Origin: Funiculus sociatus GB2-C1
Lineage (GTDB): Bacteria; Cyanobacteriota; Cyanobacteriia; Cyanobacteriales; FACHB-T130
Length of the DNA stretch: 64,000 bases
NCBI RefSeq assembly: GCF_039962115.1
Contig: NZ_JAMPKJ010000001.1
Coordinates: forward strand, 228,940-292,939
Direction of reading: 5' to 3'
Shown: positions 9,052 through 17,328 of the stretch, in pieces
Position numbering within the stretch: the stretch's first letter is position 1
Layout: every line of letters starts with the position of its first letter
Notes under the pieces: model-generated
What the model was told of the DNA's origin: nothing
Databases searched by the model: none
The model's input: only the letters and a program-made list of their open reading frames with translations
Position numbers and translations under genes: made by a program

Positions 9052-9163
9052 CAGCGTTTCTCAGTTGGGTGGAATATATCGCGGTTCTGACGTTCGGTCT
9101 CCCTTGGTAGGGACATGGCATTGCCATGTCCCTACAGATGTATTGCACCCAACCCTTGAATCG
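9052..9163 (+). repeat. Dispersed repeat A, copy 1 (about 112 bp with palindromic core)
   Basis: It starts AGCGTTTCTCAGTTGGGTGG, continues GCGGTTCTGACGTT, carries the near-perfect palindrome TAGGGACATGGCA-T-TGCCATGTCCCTA, and ends CACCCAACCCTTGAA. GTTGGGTG (9064-9071) can pair with CACCCAAC (9146-9153), so the whole unit folds back. Near-identical copies lie at 36244-36355 and, inverted, at 61151-61266; a left-half copy lies at 12303-12345. Confidence 0.85.
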
Positions 9164-9212
9164 TTGTAGTAGTAGGTTGGGTAAGGTTCCAAGGGGCCAG
9201 CCTACTAGCTTT

Positions 9213-11633
9213 TTATCGTTCCATATGCGCTTCTAACAACTTTTGCGCTCTTGGCTTGTAAATCAAATAGAACAATGCCTCAAGATAACGCAGCAAATCC
9301 TCCCGTTTTTCCTTAGAGGTAAAGTTCCAGAAACCATAGATTCGAGCTAGAGATAGCAGCTTGGTGGTGTGAATTTTCCACGTATAGGTGCTGTAAACTC
9401 GATCGATAGCCCGCGTAGAAACTTCATACCAGTAGTTAGGATTCTGGTCGCATTTGGAGACAAACTCCAGCATTATTTCTGCCATTTCTTCTAAGTTCGT
9501 CGGGTTAATGTAGAAACCGTTAAACTTATTCTGAATAATTTCCAACGGCCCACCAAATTTCGTGGCAAAAGTTGGTAAACCGGAAATCATTGCTTCCAAA
9601 ATTGTCAAACCAAAGGCTTCAAACAAAGCTGGTTGAACAAAGACACCTTTACGATCCGCAATTACTCGGTAAATTTCCCCAGAGTCGGTTTTCGATAGGC
9701 GGACGGCTAACCAGCGAATTTTACCTTGCAAATTGTACTTTTCAATAATTTGGTAAAGCTTTTCAATTTCGTCGCGTTCTTCGTTGTCGCTGGAATCTTC
9801 AACGCGCAATTTACCTGCAACTAAAATTAGGTTGCAACGTTCTTGCAATGCTTCACTTTTACCAAAACATTCTGCTAAACCTGTGAGGTTTTTGATGCGG
9901 TCGAGACGCGCTATTGAGAAAAGAGGGCGTTTGCTGGGGTCATCAAGTTTACCAAAGGCTTGCTCTGGGTCTTCAAGGGTAAAGAGCAATTCGTCCAAGC
10001 GATCGCGATCGCTCATCACCCGATCTTCCACGCGCGAGTATGGAAAATAGTAACTCTCGTTTACCCCAGGGGGTACCACGTTGAACTTAGGACTATATAG
10101 CTCAATCCCGTTCACCACATGATACAAATCTGGCATTGTGAAACACTTGTAAGACTCATACTGTCCTACACTATCTGGCGTTCCCACAATTTCCTGATAG
10201 GTACTGCTGATGATAAAATTCGCCGCATTCATCGCAATCAAATCGGCGGTAAACTGTAGGGAAAAATGATATTTATCATCTAAGTCTTGCCAGTAAAGGT
10301 TACTGAAAAGATATTTTGATTTTTCCAGTGCGTGGGCAATGTTACACTGAGTTACTTTCAAGCGACGTGCTAACAAAAATGCAACTATGTTGCCATCAGT
10401 GTAGTTGCCAACTATCAAATCTGGTTTGCCTTGAAATTCTGCAAGCAGTTCTTTTTCTGAATCAACGGCGTAGGTTTCCAGATAAGGCCAAAACTCAAAC
10501 CGGGAAATCCAGTTATTAGTCAACTTGGGATTAAATTCCCGCAAAGGCACCCGCAAAATCCAGGCATTTTCTGTGCCGTGAACTTTTTCTAACCGTTGGT
10601 TACACAGGGTGCCATCACTATTAGGAATCAGACGGCTGAGAATAATTACTTTTGCTTCTACACCCAGGACATCCAACCCAGCTAGCGTGATATCTTCCTG
10701 TAGTTGCTGTTCTAAGCTTTTAGCTTGGTCGAGGACGTAAACTACTTGTCCGCCAGTGTCCGGACGCCCCAAAACTCCTTCTTGTCCAAACCAACCATGA
10801 GCAGACACCAGGACGATCCGAAAGACCATCGGGATGCGGGAAACGAAGGCTTCTAGGGTTTGGTGATCGGGGGAGTCGATGAGTTCATCGAGGATTTCTA
10901 GAGTTTCCCGCACACGTCCGGCGGTGTTACCCCATCCGGGTTCAAAACCCAGGACTTGCAACTCATAGCGAAATTCTTCGTAAGGTTGCTCGGATGGGCG
11001 ATCGCTCACAAAGCTGATCGCTTTCTTGATCCCATCTGAGAGTTGTTGCTGCGATTTAATCCGCCCGTTGATCAGCAGTTGCAGTCCGTTGTAGGAGTGG
11101 ACGCTAAGAAATTCATACAAACTCTCCAGCCATTGTTTGGGGTCTTGGAAGAGTTTGCTAGATAAATATCGGTTGAGATACTCCACCCCCTTCCCAATGT
11201 TTTTGGGGTCGCGGATTGTCGGGGTGTAGTCGTAAAACGGTTGAAAATCTAGTTCGAGGATATCGCCTTCGCTGGGATGGAAGCGGTTAACCAAGCGATC
11301 GCGCACATCCAGCAATTCCTGCACCGTCATCTGGTCTACGCTCAAATCTTCCGACAGCCGATACACTTCTTGAGAAGCAATCGTAGGACGAACAATCAGG
11401 CAAAAATTTCCATCCTCCTGAATAATTTCCTGGGTGTAATAAATCAGTTTTCCCAAATGGGAGGAGTGGTAAAAATGTTCCGGCTTCTGGTGCTTGGTGC
11501 AATATTCCCCAAACGCATTAACGATATCGTTACGCAGTAAGTATCGCTTTTCCTGTTGACGTAACTCGCTGATAAACTGACGGATATCACTTTTTTCATC
11601 ACTGTCGAGAACGGCCTGGATCAGCTCTGACAT
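9213..11633 (-). CDS. susA: Sucrose synthase
   Basis: An 806-residue GT4-family retaining glycosyltransferase that reversibly makes sucrose from NDP-glucose and fructose; in cyanobacteria it mostly cleaves sucrose to ADP-glucose and UDP-glucose. The N-terminal regulatory region (1-270) is plant-like in length. The GT-B core has GWFGQEGVLGRPDTGGQVVY, the VGNYTDGNIVAFLLA block, HALEKSKY, SIARLDRIKNLTGL, and the donor-site E-x7-E as EAFGLTILE. The length equals the 800-810 residue family norm. It is transcribed alone on the minus strand, and its leader contains an 8-bp perfect hairpin. A GH100 invertase 13 kb away gives a second route of sucrose breakdown. Confidence 0.96.
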   Translation of the reverse strand: MSELIQAVLDSDEKSDIRQFISELRQQEKRYLLRNDIVNAFGEYCTKHQKPEHFYHSSHLGKLIYYTQEIIQEDGNFCLIVRPTIASQEVYRLSEDLSVDQMTVQELLDVRDRLVNRFHPSEGDILELDFQPFYDYTPTIRDPKNIGKGVEYLNRYLSSKLFQDPKQWLESLYEFLSVHSYNGLQLLINGRIKSQQQLSDGIKKAISFVSDRPSEQPYEEFRYELQVLGFEPGWGNTAGRVRETLEILDELIDSPDHQTLEAFVSRIPMVFRIVLVSAHGWFGQEGVLGRPDTGGQVVYVLDQAKSLEQQLQEDITLAGLDVLGVEAKVIILSRLIPNSDGTLCNQRLEKVHGTENAWILRVPLREFNPKLTNNWISRFEFWPYLETYAVDSEKELLAEFQGKPDLIVGNYTDGNIVAFLLARRLKVTQCNIAHALEKSKYLFSNLYWQDLDDKYHFSLQFTADLIAMNAANFIISSTYQEIVGTPDSVGQYESYKCFTMPDLYHVVNGIELYSPKFNVVPPGVNESYYFPYSRVEDRVMSDRDRLDELLFTLEDPEQAFGKLDDPSKRPLFSIARLDRIKNLTGLAECFGKSEALQERCNLILVAGKLRVEDSSDNEERDEIEKLYQIIEKYNLQGKIRWLAVRLSKTDSGEIYRVIADRKGVFVQPALFEAFGLTILEAMISGLPTFATKFGGPLEIIQNKFNGFYINPTNLEEMAEIMLEFVSKCDQNPNYWYEVSTRAIDRVYSTYTWKIHTTKLLSLARIYGFWNFTSKEKREDLLRYLEALFYLIYKPRAQKLLEAHMER

Positions 11634-11692
11634 GAAAACTCCAAATTGATGAATAGTTTTACAAGACTAAATTACATAATCCCATTGGTAGT

Positions 11693-11712
11693 CATCCTCC
11701 CTCTGGAGGATG
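11693..11712 (-). promoter_or_regulatory. Hairpin in the sucrose synthase leader
   Basis: On the minus strand CATCCTCC and GGAGGATG form a perfect 8-bp stem with a four-base loop, 60-79 bases upstream of the susA ATG. No T tract follows, so it is not an obvious intrinsic terminator. It may affect transcript stability or translation; this is inference from position and symmetry only. Confidence 0.35.
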
Positions 11713-12053
11713 GAGAGTAAGGAAGTAGGCAGCACCCATATAGTTATAACACCTATCATAGGGTGTAAATTTTGCTACCAGTCCCAATACTGTTCGCATA
11801 GGGTGAGGGGGAGAGTTCCGCATACGGACTCTGGGTCATAGGGTTCGGTTAGAAGCTCAAAAAACCGACGTTAGCGTAGGGAATGGAAACCACGCTTGTA
11901 CGCGGGAGCATGGCGTTTGAACAACGGATGCTGTTGGGGTTTTATAAACCTGATTAGTTCGTAGGAATGGTTAAGTGATTACGAAACCCAACGAATTCAT
12001 AAGTGTTGTTTAGTTTCACCTTGTTCAACCATCCCTTACTAGGGCGTAAAGGC

Positions 12054-12200
12054 TAAGAGCGTGTTTGAAAAGGTATTGTCTGTAATATTTCGCACTCAGC
12101 AATCCCCCTTTTTAAGGGGAAACAGCCTCAAAGTCCCTCTTTTCAAGGGGTATTTTATACGGCTTGATGCAGCCAGTGAGACTTTTAAAATATCCTCTAA
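12054..12200. mobile_element. Degenerate MITE-like element
   Basis: Left end TAAGAGCGTGTTTGAAAAG; right end, read on the minus strand, TTAGAGGATATTTTAAAAG (14 of 19 match). The interior has C-rich and G-rich patches (about 12102-12120 and 12134-12150) and no coding capacity. The termini resemble the element at 6834-6989 and the IS end at 63888, but are more decayed. Confidence 0.5.
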
Positions 12201-12302
12201 AATGCTAGGTTTTTAAAATTCGCGGAATCAAAATTTATTTTTTATAATAGGCATTATTTTACCCAACTAATTAGCGTTTTTGGGTTACTTTTACTAAAGT
12301 TT

Positions 12303-12345
12303 AGCGTTTCTCAGTTAGGTAAAATATATCGCGGTTCTGACGTTG
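12303..12345 (+). repeat. Dispersed repeat A, left-half copy
   Basis: AGCGTTTCTCAGTTAGGTAA followed by ATATATCGCGGTTCTGACGTT matches the left arm of the repeat at 9052. The palindromic core and right arm are missing, so this is a truncated copy. Confidence 0.75.
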
Positions 12346-12537
12346 GATCTATCAAAATATCGCACTTTTGTAAGGGCTTTCGGATTGCGGCAATCAATTT
12401 GTAGCAAATCCGTAAAATATTGGTTTTGCAAAACAATGGGAAGGCGGTTTTTATCTAAATAAAGTAACAAAATAGCGATAATAGCCTCCCCTTCGGGCGT
12501 TCCGAATCAAGGGATTGGAACCCCAAAGTATGCTTAA

Positions 12538-14040
12538 CTATTTAGCAGCTTTAACTGGATTCATCGAACGCTCTAAGAAACTAAAAGTGCGTGAGGAAAG
12601 TAATGTTAATGCCAAATAAATTAAAGCAACAGCAGCGTAAATTTCAAAGGCGCGATAGTTATTTGCCACAATTAATCGCCCTTGTTGGAATAATTCCTCA
12701 AATCCAATCACCGCTACTAAGCTAGTATCTTTGAGTAAGGTGATAAACTCGTTGCCCAAGGGGGGCAGCATCCGCCGTAAGGCTTGGGGAAAGATGACAT
12801 AGCGCATTGTTTCCACTCTTCCCAACCCCAGCGACTGGGCAGCTTCTGATTGCCCGATGTCAATAGACTGGATACCTGCGCGGACGATTTCAGCAATATA
12901 TGCGCTGCTATTGAGACTCAACGCTATCACTGATGCTGTTAGTCTTCCCAAATTGAAATTGATGCCAAAGCTTTGCATGAGAGCAGGTATGCCAAAGTAA
13001 ATCATGAAAATCTGCACCAGCAAAGGCGTTCCCCGGAAAAAGTCAATATATGCTCTGGTTGCCCAACGCAGGGGCGCTATGGTTGAGAGGCGGGCAATTC
13101 CTAAAAGTGAACCGCCAATCATTCCTAAAAAGACGGAGAATGCTGTTAGATATAGCGTCACGAAAACTCCCTGCAATAAGTAGGGCATTGCGTTTAAGAT
13201 GACGTTGGTAGCTTTTAGGGGAGTTGTTGATTTATCAAAGTTGAGTGTTTCTGGAAGTGGTGGGGCTTCGGCATTAAACCACTTCCGATAAAGGCGATTG
13301 TAGGTGCCATTTCCCAAGATAATTGCCAGCCCTTTGTTGATGTCATCTAAATAGGGAGAACCTTTAGGGGTGGGGATGCCATAGTATTCTTCTGTAAGCA
13401 GTTGATTGATAATTTTGATTGACTTGAGGTTGTTTTCTTTGATAGCGTAGAGAGTTACGGCAGCATCATTAATGGCGGCATCTACATTGCCGTTGATTAG
13501 TTCTTGAAGCACTAGCGGTGAAGAATCGAAGGTGCTAATTTTGGCACCAGGTATTTTTGCTGCTTCGGCTGCGCCAGTGGTGCCGATTTGTACAGCTACC
13601 TTCTTGTTTTGGAGACTTTCTAGGGAAGTAATTTCTGTGTTGTCAGCTTTGATGGCGATCGCTAACCCGGATCTGAAATAAGGACGGGAAAAATCTACCA
13701 CTTTCTGACGTTCGGCGGTGATCGTCATGGCTGCGATCGCTGCATCGACGGTTTTCGCCTGCAAAGCTGGAATCATCCCGTCAAATTGCATCGTTACAAA
13801 TGCAATCTCGAAATCAGACGCTTGCGCGATCGCTTTAAACAAATCTACATCAAAGCCGTCTATCTCGTTGTTTTCCCCCAGCAACTCAAACGGCGGATAT
13901 GTAGGCTCTACTGCTACCTTAAGCGTGGTTTTTGCTTTGGCGAAACTGGCACTCAACAGAAAAATGCCCAAAATCAGCAGACAACTCAAGCCAAAAACTA
14001 AACCTTGGCGTCGCCAACGTGACTGAATGAATCTGTGCAT
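12538..14040 (-). CDS. bgtB: BgtB-like fused substrate-binding and permease subunit of a polar amino-acid ABC transporter
   Basis: A 500-residue fusion. Residues 1-37 form a signal peptide. About 38-265 form a family 3 periplasmic binding domain (LKVAVEPTYPPFELLGENNE, VDAAIAAMTITAERQKVVDF, and a C-terminal lobe with GNGTYNRLYRKW). About 285-495 form a HisM/GlnP-type permease with several membrane spans and the EAA loop (AAQSLGLGRVETMRYVIFPQ). Binding-protein/permease fusion is the arrangement of BgtB in the Synechocystis Bgt system for basic amino acids and glutamine. The matching ATPase gene is divergent, 114 bases away. The exact amino-acid range is inferred from the family. Confidence 0.88.
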   Translation of the reverse strand: MHRFIQSRWRRQGLVFGLSCLLILGIFLLSASFAKAKTTLKVAVEPTYPPFELLGENNEIDGFDVDLFKAIAQASDFEIAFVTMQFDGMIPALQAKTVDAAIAAMTITAERQKVVDFSRPYFRSGLAIAIKADNTEITSLESLQNKKVAVQIGTTGAAEAAKIPGAKISTFDSSPLVLQELINGNVDAAINDAAVTLYAIKENNLKSIKIINQLLTEEYYGIPTPKGSPYLDDINKGLAIILGNGTYNRLYRKWFNAEAPPLPETLNFDKSTTPLKATNVILNAMPYLLQGVFVTLYLTAFSVFLGMIGGSLLGIARLSTIAPLRWATRAYIDFFRGTPLLVQIFMIYFGIPALMQSFGINFNLGRLTASVIALSLNSSAYIAEIVRAGIQSIDIGQSEAAQSLGLGRVETMRYVIFPQALRRMLPPLGNEFITLLKDTSLVAVIGFEELFQQGRLIVANNYRAFEIYAAVALIYLALTLLSSRTFSFLERSMNPVKAAK

Positions 14041-14118
14041 TTGCCTTACCTGAGAGTGGAATTTCTACTAATGACGCGAAGCCGATTTGCTAAATCTTAC
14101 AAAAATTCCGTACCCTAA

Positions 14119-14124
14119 TATAAT
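14119..14124 (+). promoter_or_regulatory. Candidate -10 box for bgtA
   Basis: TATAAT lies 30 bases before the bgtA ATG in the 114-base divergent region shared with bgtB. It is a perfect match to the consensus -10. No good -35 is obvious at the expected distance, and I found no clear NtcA site of the form GTA-N8-TAC. Confidence 0.35.
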
Positions 14125-14154
14125 TTAATAATTACAATTACACCAGAAAAAACT

Positions 14155-14925
14155 ATGGAGGATTCCACCCCGGCAATTGTCTTTGAAGGCATTGAGAAAA
14201 GCTTTGGTTCTCTCAAAGTCTTACAAGGAATTAGCGGTGAAATCCACCGGGGAGAAGTGGTGGCGATAATCGGGTCAAGTGGTTGTGGTAAGAGTACGCT
14301 GTTGCGCTGCTTCAACCGTCTGGAGACGATTAACGGCGGGCGTTTAGTTGTCAATGGGATAGATTTGTCGCGTCCGCAACTCAATCAAAAGCAATTGCGG
14401 AGGCTACGGGCGCAGGTGGGGATGGTTTTTCAGCAGTTTAATCTGTTTCCTCATTTGAGCGTGTTGGAAAATTTAATGCTGGCTCCGCGTTTGGTGTTAG
14501 GTAAATCTGGCTCTCAGATTGAGGAGCAGGCGCGATTTTATTTAGAGAAAGTTGGTTTAGTGGAGAAAGCAAAGGCTTATCCAGAACAGCTCTCTGGAGG
14601 ACAAAAGCAACGAGTAGCGATCGCTCGCAGTTTGTGTATGAACCCCCAGATTATGCTATTTGATGAACCGACTAGCGCCCTCGATCCAGAATTGGTCGGG
14701 GAAGTGCTGGTGGTGATGCAGCAGCTTGCAGAAGAAGGAATGACGATGGTGGTGGTGACGCACGAGATGCAGTTTGCTCGCGATGTGGCGCATCGAGTAT
14801 TCTTTATGGATCGAGGTTGTGTAGCGGAACAAGGTTCCGCAAGGGCAGTTTTGACTCAGCCAAAAAGCGATCGCTTGCGTACTTTCTTGAGTCGCATGAA
14901 TTTCGCTGAGAATTTATCAAATTAA
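14155..14925 (+). CDS. bgtA: BgtA-like ATP-binding subunit of the amino-acid ABC transporter
   Basis: A 256-residue ABC ATPase of the polar amino-acid (GlnQ/HisP) class. Walker A is GSSGCGKST (40-48). The Q-loop lies in [14 protein letters not shown], the signature is [15 protein letters not shown], Walker B is [14 protein letters not shown], and the switch His is in [10 protein letters not shown]. It ends with [10 protein letters not shown], typical of GlnQ-type proteins. It should power the fused permease encoded divergently at 12538-14040; a homodimer of each would form the transporter. A 12-bp hairpin about 90 bases after the stop probably ends the transcript. Confidence 0.92.
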   Translation: MEDSTPAIVFEGIEKSFGSLKVLQGISGEIHRGEVVAIIGSSGCGKSTLLRCFNRLETINGGRLVVNGIDLSRPQLNQKQLRRLRAQVGMVFQQFNLFPHLSVLENLMLAPRLVLGKSGSQIEEQARFYLEKVGLVEKAKAYPEQLSGGQKQRVAIARSLCMNPQIMLFDEPTSALDPELVGEVLVVMQQLAEEGMTMVVVTHEMQFARDVAHRVFFMDRGCVAEQGSARAVLTQPKSDRLRTFLSRMNFAENLSN

Positions 14926-15014
14926 TATACCAGCGTAATTAAGAAACTAACAAATGCTCATGTTGTGTTGGGTTTCCCTATTTAGCTCTACCTAATCTAA
15001 AATCATTATGTTTT

Positions 15015-15050
15015 GCCCACCATTGCCTACTAATTTCAGCAATGGTGGGC
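15015..15050 (+). terminator. Terminator after bgtA
   Basis: GCCCACCATTGC (15015-15026) pairs perfectly with GCAATGGTGGGC (15039-15050), followed by TTTCT. It sits between the convergent bgtA and methyltransferase genes. Confidence 0.7.
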
Positions 15051-15092
15051 TTTCTAAACATGGTTAAATTGTTACCCAAGCGGGCAACAGCC

Positions 15093-15755
15093 TCATCGCA
15101 AATTTTCCGGGATATTCTCAGGTACAGTCCAGTAGTAAATTGTGTGCTGACGAGCAGGCCCTTGCACCTGTACCACACGCTCAGGTTTCCATTCCCCCAT
15201 GTCGAAGTCATGGGAAACAATGCGGGTGCCTGGTTTGAGTTCTTTTAACAGCTTGGGCCGAAGTTTCACGTTAATATCAGGAAGCAGATAGAGCGTCACT
15301 ACTGTTGCGTCGCTCAAATTAGTTTGAAAAAGGTCTTGTTGTAAAAATCGCACGCGGTCAGCTACACCCGCTTTTTGGGCATTGTCTTTACTTTGCTGAA
15401 CCAGCTCTGGATTAATGTCTATGCCAGTGCCACGAGTGCCGAATTGTTTTGCTGCGGTAATCACAATTCTCCCATCGCCACTGCCGAGATCGTAGAGTAC
15501 ATCGTCACCTTTGACTTGTCCTACTTTTAGCATTTCGGCTACAACTTCATTTGGCGTGGGTACAAATGGTACATCTGCGGCACGTTCTTGGGTTTGAGGG
15601 CTGGGAGCAGGTGCTTGGGCTTGAACAGTGGGTTGGGCTTGAACAGTGGGTTGGGCTTGTGCATCGAATTCTCGTTGTTGGCTACAACTTGCAATGCCCA
15701 AGCTGACAATACTCACACTTGCAATTAATAACCTTGTGATTTGTTGTACTTGCAT
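15093..15755 (-). CDS. SAM-dependent methyltransferase domain with a lipoprotein signal peptide
   Basis: A 220-residue protein. Residues 1-23 are a lipoprotein signal with a perfect lipobox (I-A-S-Cys24). Residues 27-60 are a Gln/Ala/Pro-rich linker that includes a tandem QAQPTV duplication. About 65-215 form a class I methyltransferase: VPTPNEVVAEMLKVGQVKGD, motif I DLGSGDGRI, the acidic residue of motif II in GTGIDINPE, and YLLPDINVKLRPKL. The fold resembles the ATPSCKMT/FAM173-like methyltransferases. An exported enzyme that needs cytoplasmic SAM is odd, yet the signal and linker look genuine. The substrate is unknown. It is transcribed in the same direction as the permease upstream, with a 160-base gap. 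Confidence 0.85.
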   Translation of the reverse strand: MQVQQITRLLIASVSIVSLGIASCSQQREFDAQAQPTVQAQPTVQAQAPAPSPQTQERAADVPFVPTPNEVVAEMLKVGQVKGDDVLYDLGSGDGRIVITAAKQFGTRGTGIDINPELVQQSKDNAQKAGVADRVRFLQQDLFQTNLSDATVVTLYLLPDINVKLRPKLLKELKPGTRIVSHDFDMGEWKPERVVQVQGPARQHTIYYWTVPENIPENLR

Positions 15756-15917
15756 AGCATTTTTCTCCGTTTAAGTTATGTGGAAAACTGCTGGCATTTT
15801 GGGTAAGGGAAGCATTTTGAGGAGGGATGAACCGCAAAGATGCTATAGAGCAAGGGAGAAAACAGAGGAGAAACTTCAATGTTTCGTCTCTACAGGGGTA
15901 AATAGAATTTTGCCGTT

Positions 15918-17291
15918 CTAATGCTGCCACCGATTCCACAGCAATATCGGTACACCTGCTATCACTACGGCTACGCCTACAAGCGCCCCAATACCTGTGT
16001 AGGCAAGACTGGAATAAAGTAAATAACCGCAGATGAGGCAAAAAAGTAGGGGTGTTAGGGGATAGAAAGGGACGTGAAACGGTCGATTTATACCTGGTTC
16101 CCGCGCCCGTAAAACTAATAGGGAGACACCTGTCAGCAGGAAGAAGAACCAGAATACAGGGGCGGTGTAGTCTACCATTGTCTTAAAGCCTTCGCGTGTC
16201 AGGGTGCCAAGTAAGACTAAGGCTAAAGCGATCGCGCCCTGGACTAACATTGCATTAGTTGGCGTGTTGCTGCGACTTTTCCAGGTTCCCAGGAAGGCGA
16301 ACAGCCCAAAGTCCTTTCCTAGTGCGTAGTTAGTACGCGCACCTGTAAAAATCGTGGCGTTGATTGCACCCAAGGTAGAAACAGCAATTAGTAAGCTGAT
16401 AAACCAAGCACCAGTTTCGCCAACCGCATTACGCATCAAATCTGCTGCTACGGCTTCGGAATTTGCCATTCCCGCCAGTCCTAGCCCTCTGATGTAAGCG
16501 AAGTTGATCGCTAAGTATATCGCCGCGATGATGCCGATACTCCAAAGTAGCGATCGCACCATGTTTCGTCTGAGATTCTGCAACTCTGCCGAAATATAAG
16601 CTGCTTCGTTCCAGCCGCCATAAGACAACAGCACGAAAATCATCGCTAAGCCCCAATTTGTTTGCGATGTCGATGCAGCAGGAACCTCAGTAACGGGATT
16701 TCCAGCAGAAGTGAGTCCGACGACTATAACTAAGAGTAAGCCGAGGATTTTGGCGACTGAGAGCAAATTCTGCGCCCACTTTCCTTGCTGAACGCCGATG
16801 ATGTTTAAACCTGTCAAACTGGCAACTGCGATCGCGGCGTAAAGTGATGGGGAATAATCGCCTAGTCGAAATAACTGGGAAGCATAATCCCCAAACACGA
16901 ACGCTAAAAGCGCAATTGAACCTGTTTGAATCACTGTCATCCGCGCCCAAGCAAATAGGAAGGCAAGGTTTTTGCCGAAGGCACGCATCAGATAATAGTA
17001 ATTGCCACCTGCGTGCGGATACGCCGTCGCCAACTCTGCATAGCACAAAGCGCCGACTAAGGACATTCCGCCGCCCAATAACCAAAGCAAAAGGGCGAAT
17101 CCTGCACTACCTGCATTGGCAGCAACAAGGGCTGGTGTCTCGAAAATTCCTGCACCGATGACGATGCCAACAATCAGGGCGATCGCGTCTACAAATGCCA
17201 GCGTTGGCTTGGGGGAAGCTGCATTGCTCATTACTAAGGCTTGATTTGTCGAGCTATAGTTCGCACGTCTGCTCATAAATGGCACTATCAT
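15918..17291 (-). CDS. APC-family amino-acid permease
   Basis: A 457-residue integral membrane transporter with about twelve hydrophobic spans. Span 1 has the APC signature IVGIVIGAGIFETPALVA, and span 2 to its loop has GALCYAELATAYPHAGGNYY, the consensus of amino-acid/polyamine antiporters and symporters. A late block PFHVPFYPLTPLLF is also typical. The annotated start (ATG 17291) has no clear ribosome site. In-frame ATGs at 17276 and 17231 would remove only hydrophilic residues, so the start is open. Substrate is not predictable. Confidence 0.88.
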   Translation of the reverse strand: MIVPFMSRRANYSSTNQALVMSNAASPKPTLAFVDAIALIVGIVIGAGIFETPALVAANAGSAGFALLLWLLGGGMSLVGALCYAELATAYPHAGGNYYYLMRAFGKNLAFLFAWARMTVIQTGSIALLAFVFGDYASQLFRLGDYSPSLYAAIAVASLTGLNIIGVQQGKWAQNLLSVAKILGLLLVIVVGLTSAGNPVTEVPAASTSQTNWGLAMIFVLLSYGGWNEAAYISAELQNLRRNMVRSLLWSIGIIAAIYLAINFAYIRGLGLAGMANSEAVAADLMRNAVGETGAWFISLLIAVSTLGAINATIFTGARTNYALGKDFGLFAFLGTWKSRSNTPTNAMLVQGAIALALVLLGTLTREGFKTMVDYTAPVFWFFFLLTGVSLLVLRAREPGINRPFHVPFYPLTPLLFCLICGYLLYSSLAYTGIGALVGVAVVIAGVPILLWNRWQH

Positions 17292-17328
17292 CCTTAAAGA
17301 GCGATCGTTGTTTTAAATGAAACTCGCT

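Larger units (their letters stand above)
11634..12537. other. 904-base gene-free region upstream of sucrose synthase
   Basis: No convincing gene on either strand. It holds, from left: a perfect hairpin CATCCTCC-ctct-GGAGGATG (11693-11712) in the susA leader; a hairpin AGAGT...ACTCT with inner CCG/CGG (11812-11832); a stretch at about 11930-11992 where GTTGGGGTTT can pair with AAACCCAAC; a MITE-like element (12054-12200); and a partial copy of dispersed repeat A (12303-12345). The 11770-12050 part is GC-richer than the flanks and looks structured. I could not assign it to any RNA family. Confidence 0.5.

Noticed and set aside
11770..12050. Group II intron or reverse-transcriptase remnant
   Set aside because: The short GAGTTCCGCATACGGACTC hairpin only loosely recalls domain V, the catalytic AGC triad is not evident, and no reverse-transcriptase codons are seen.
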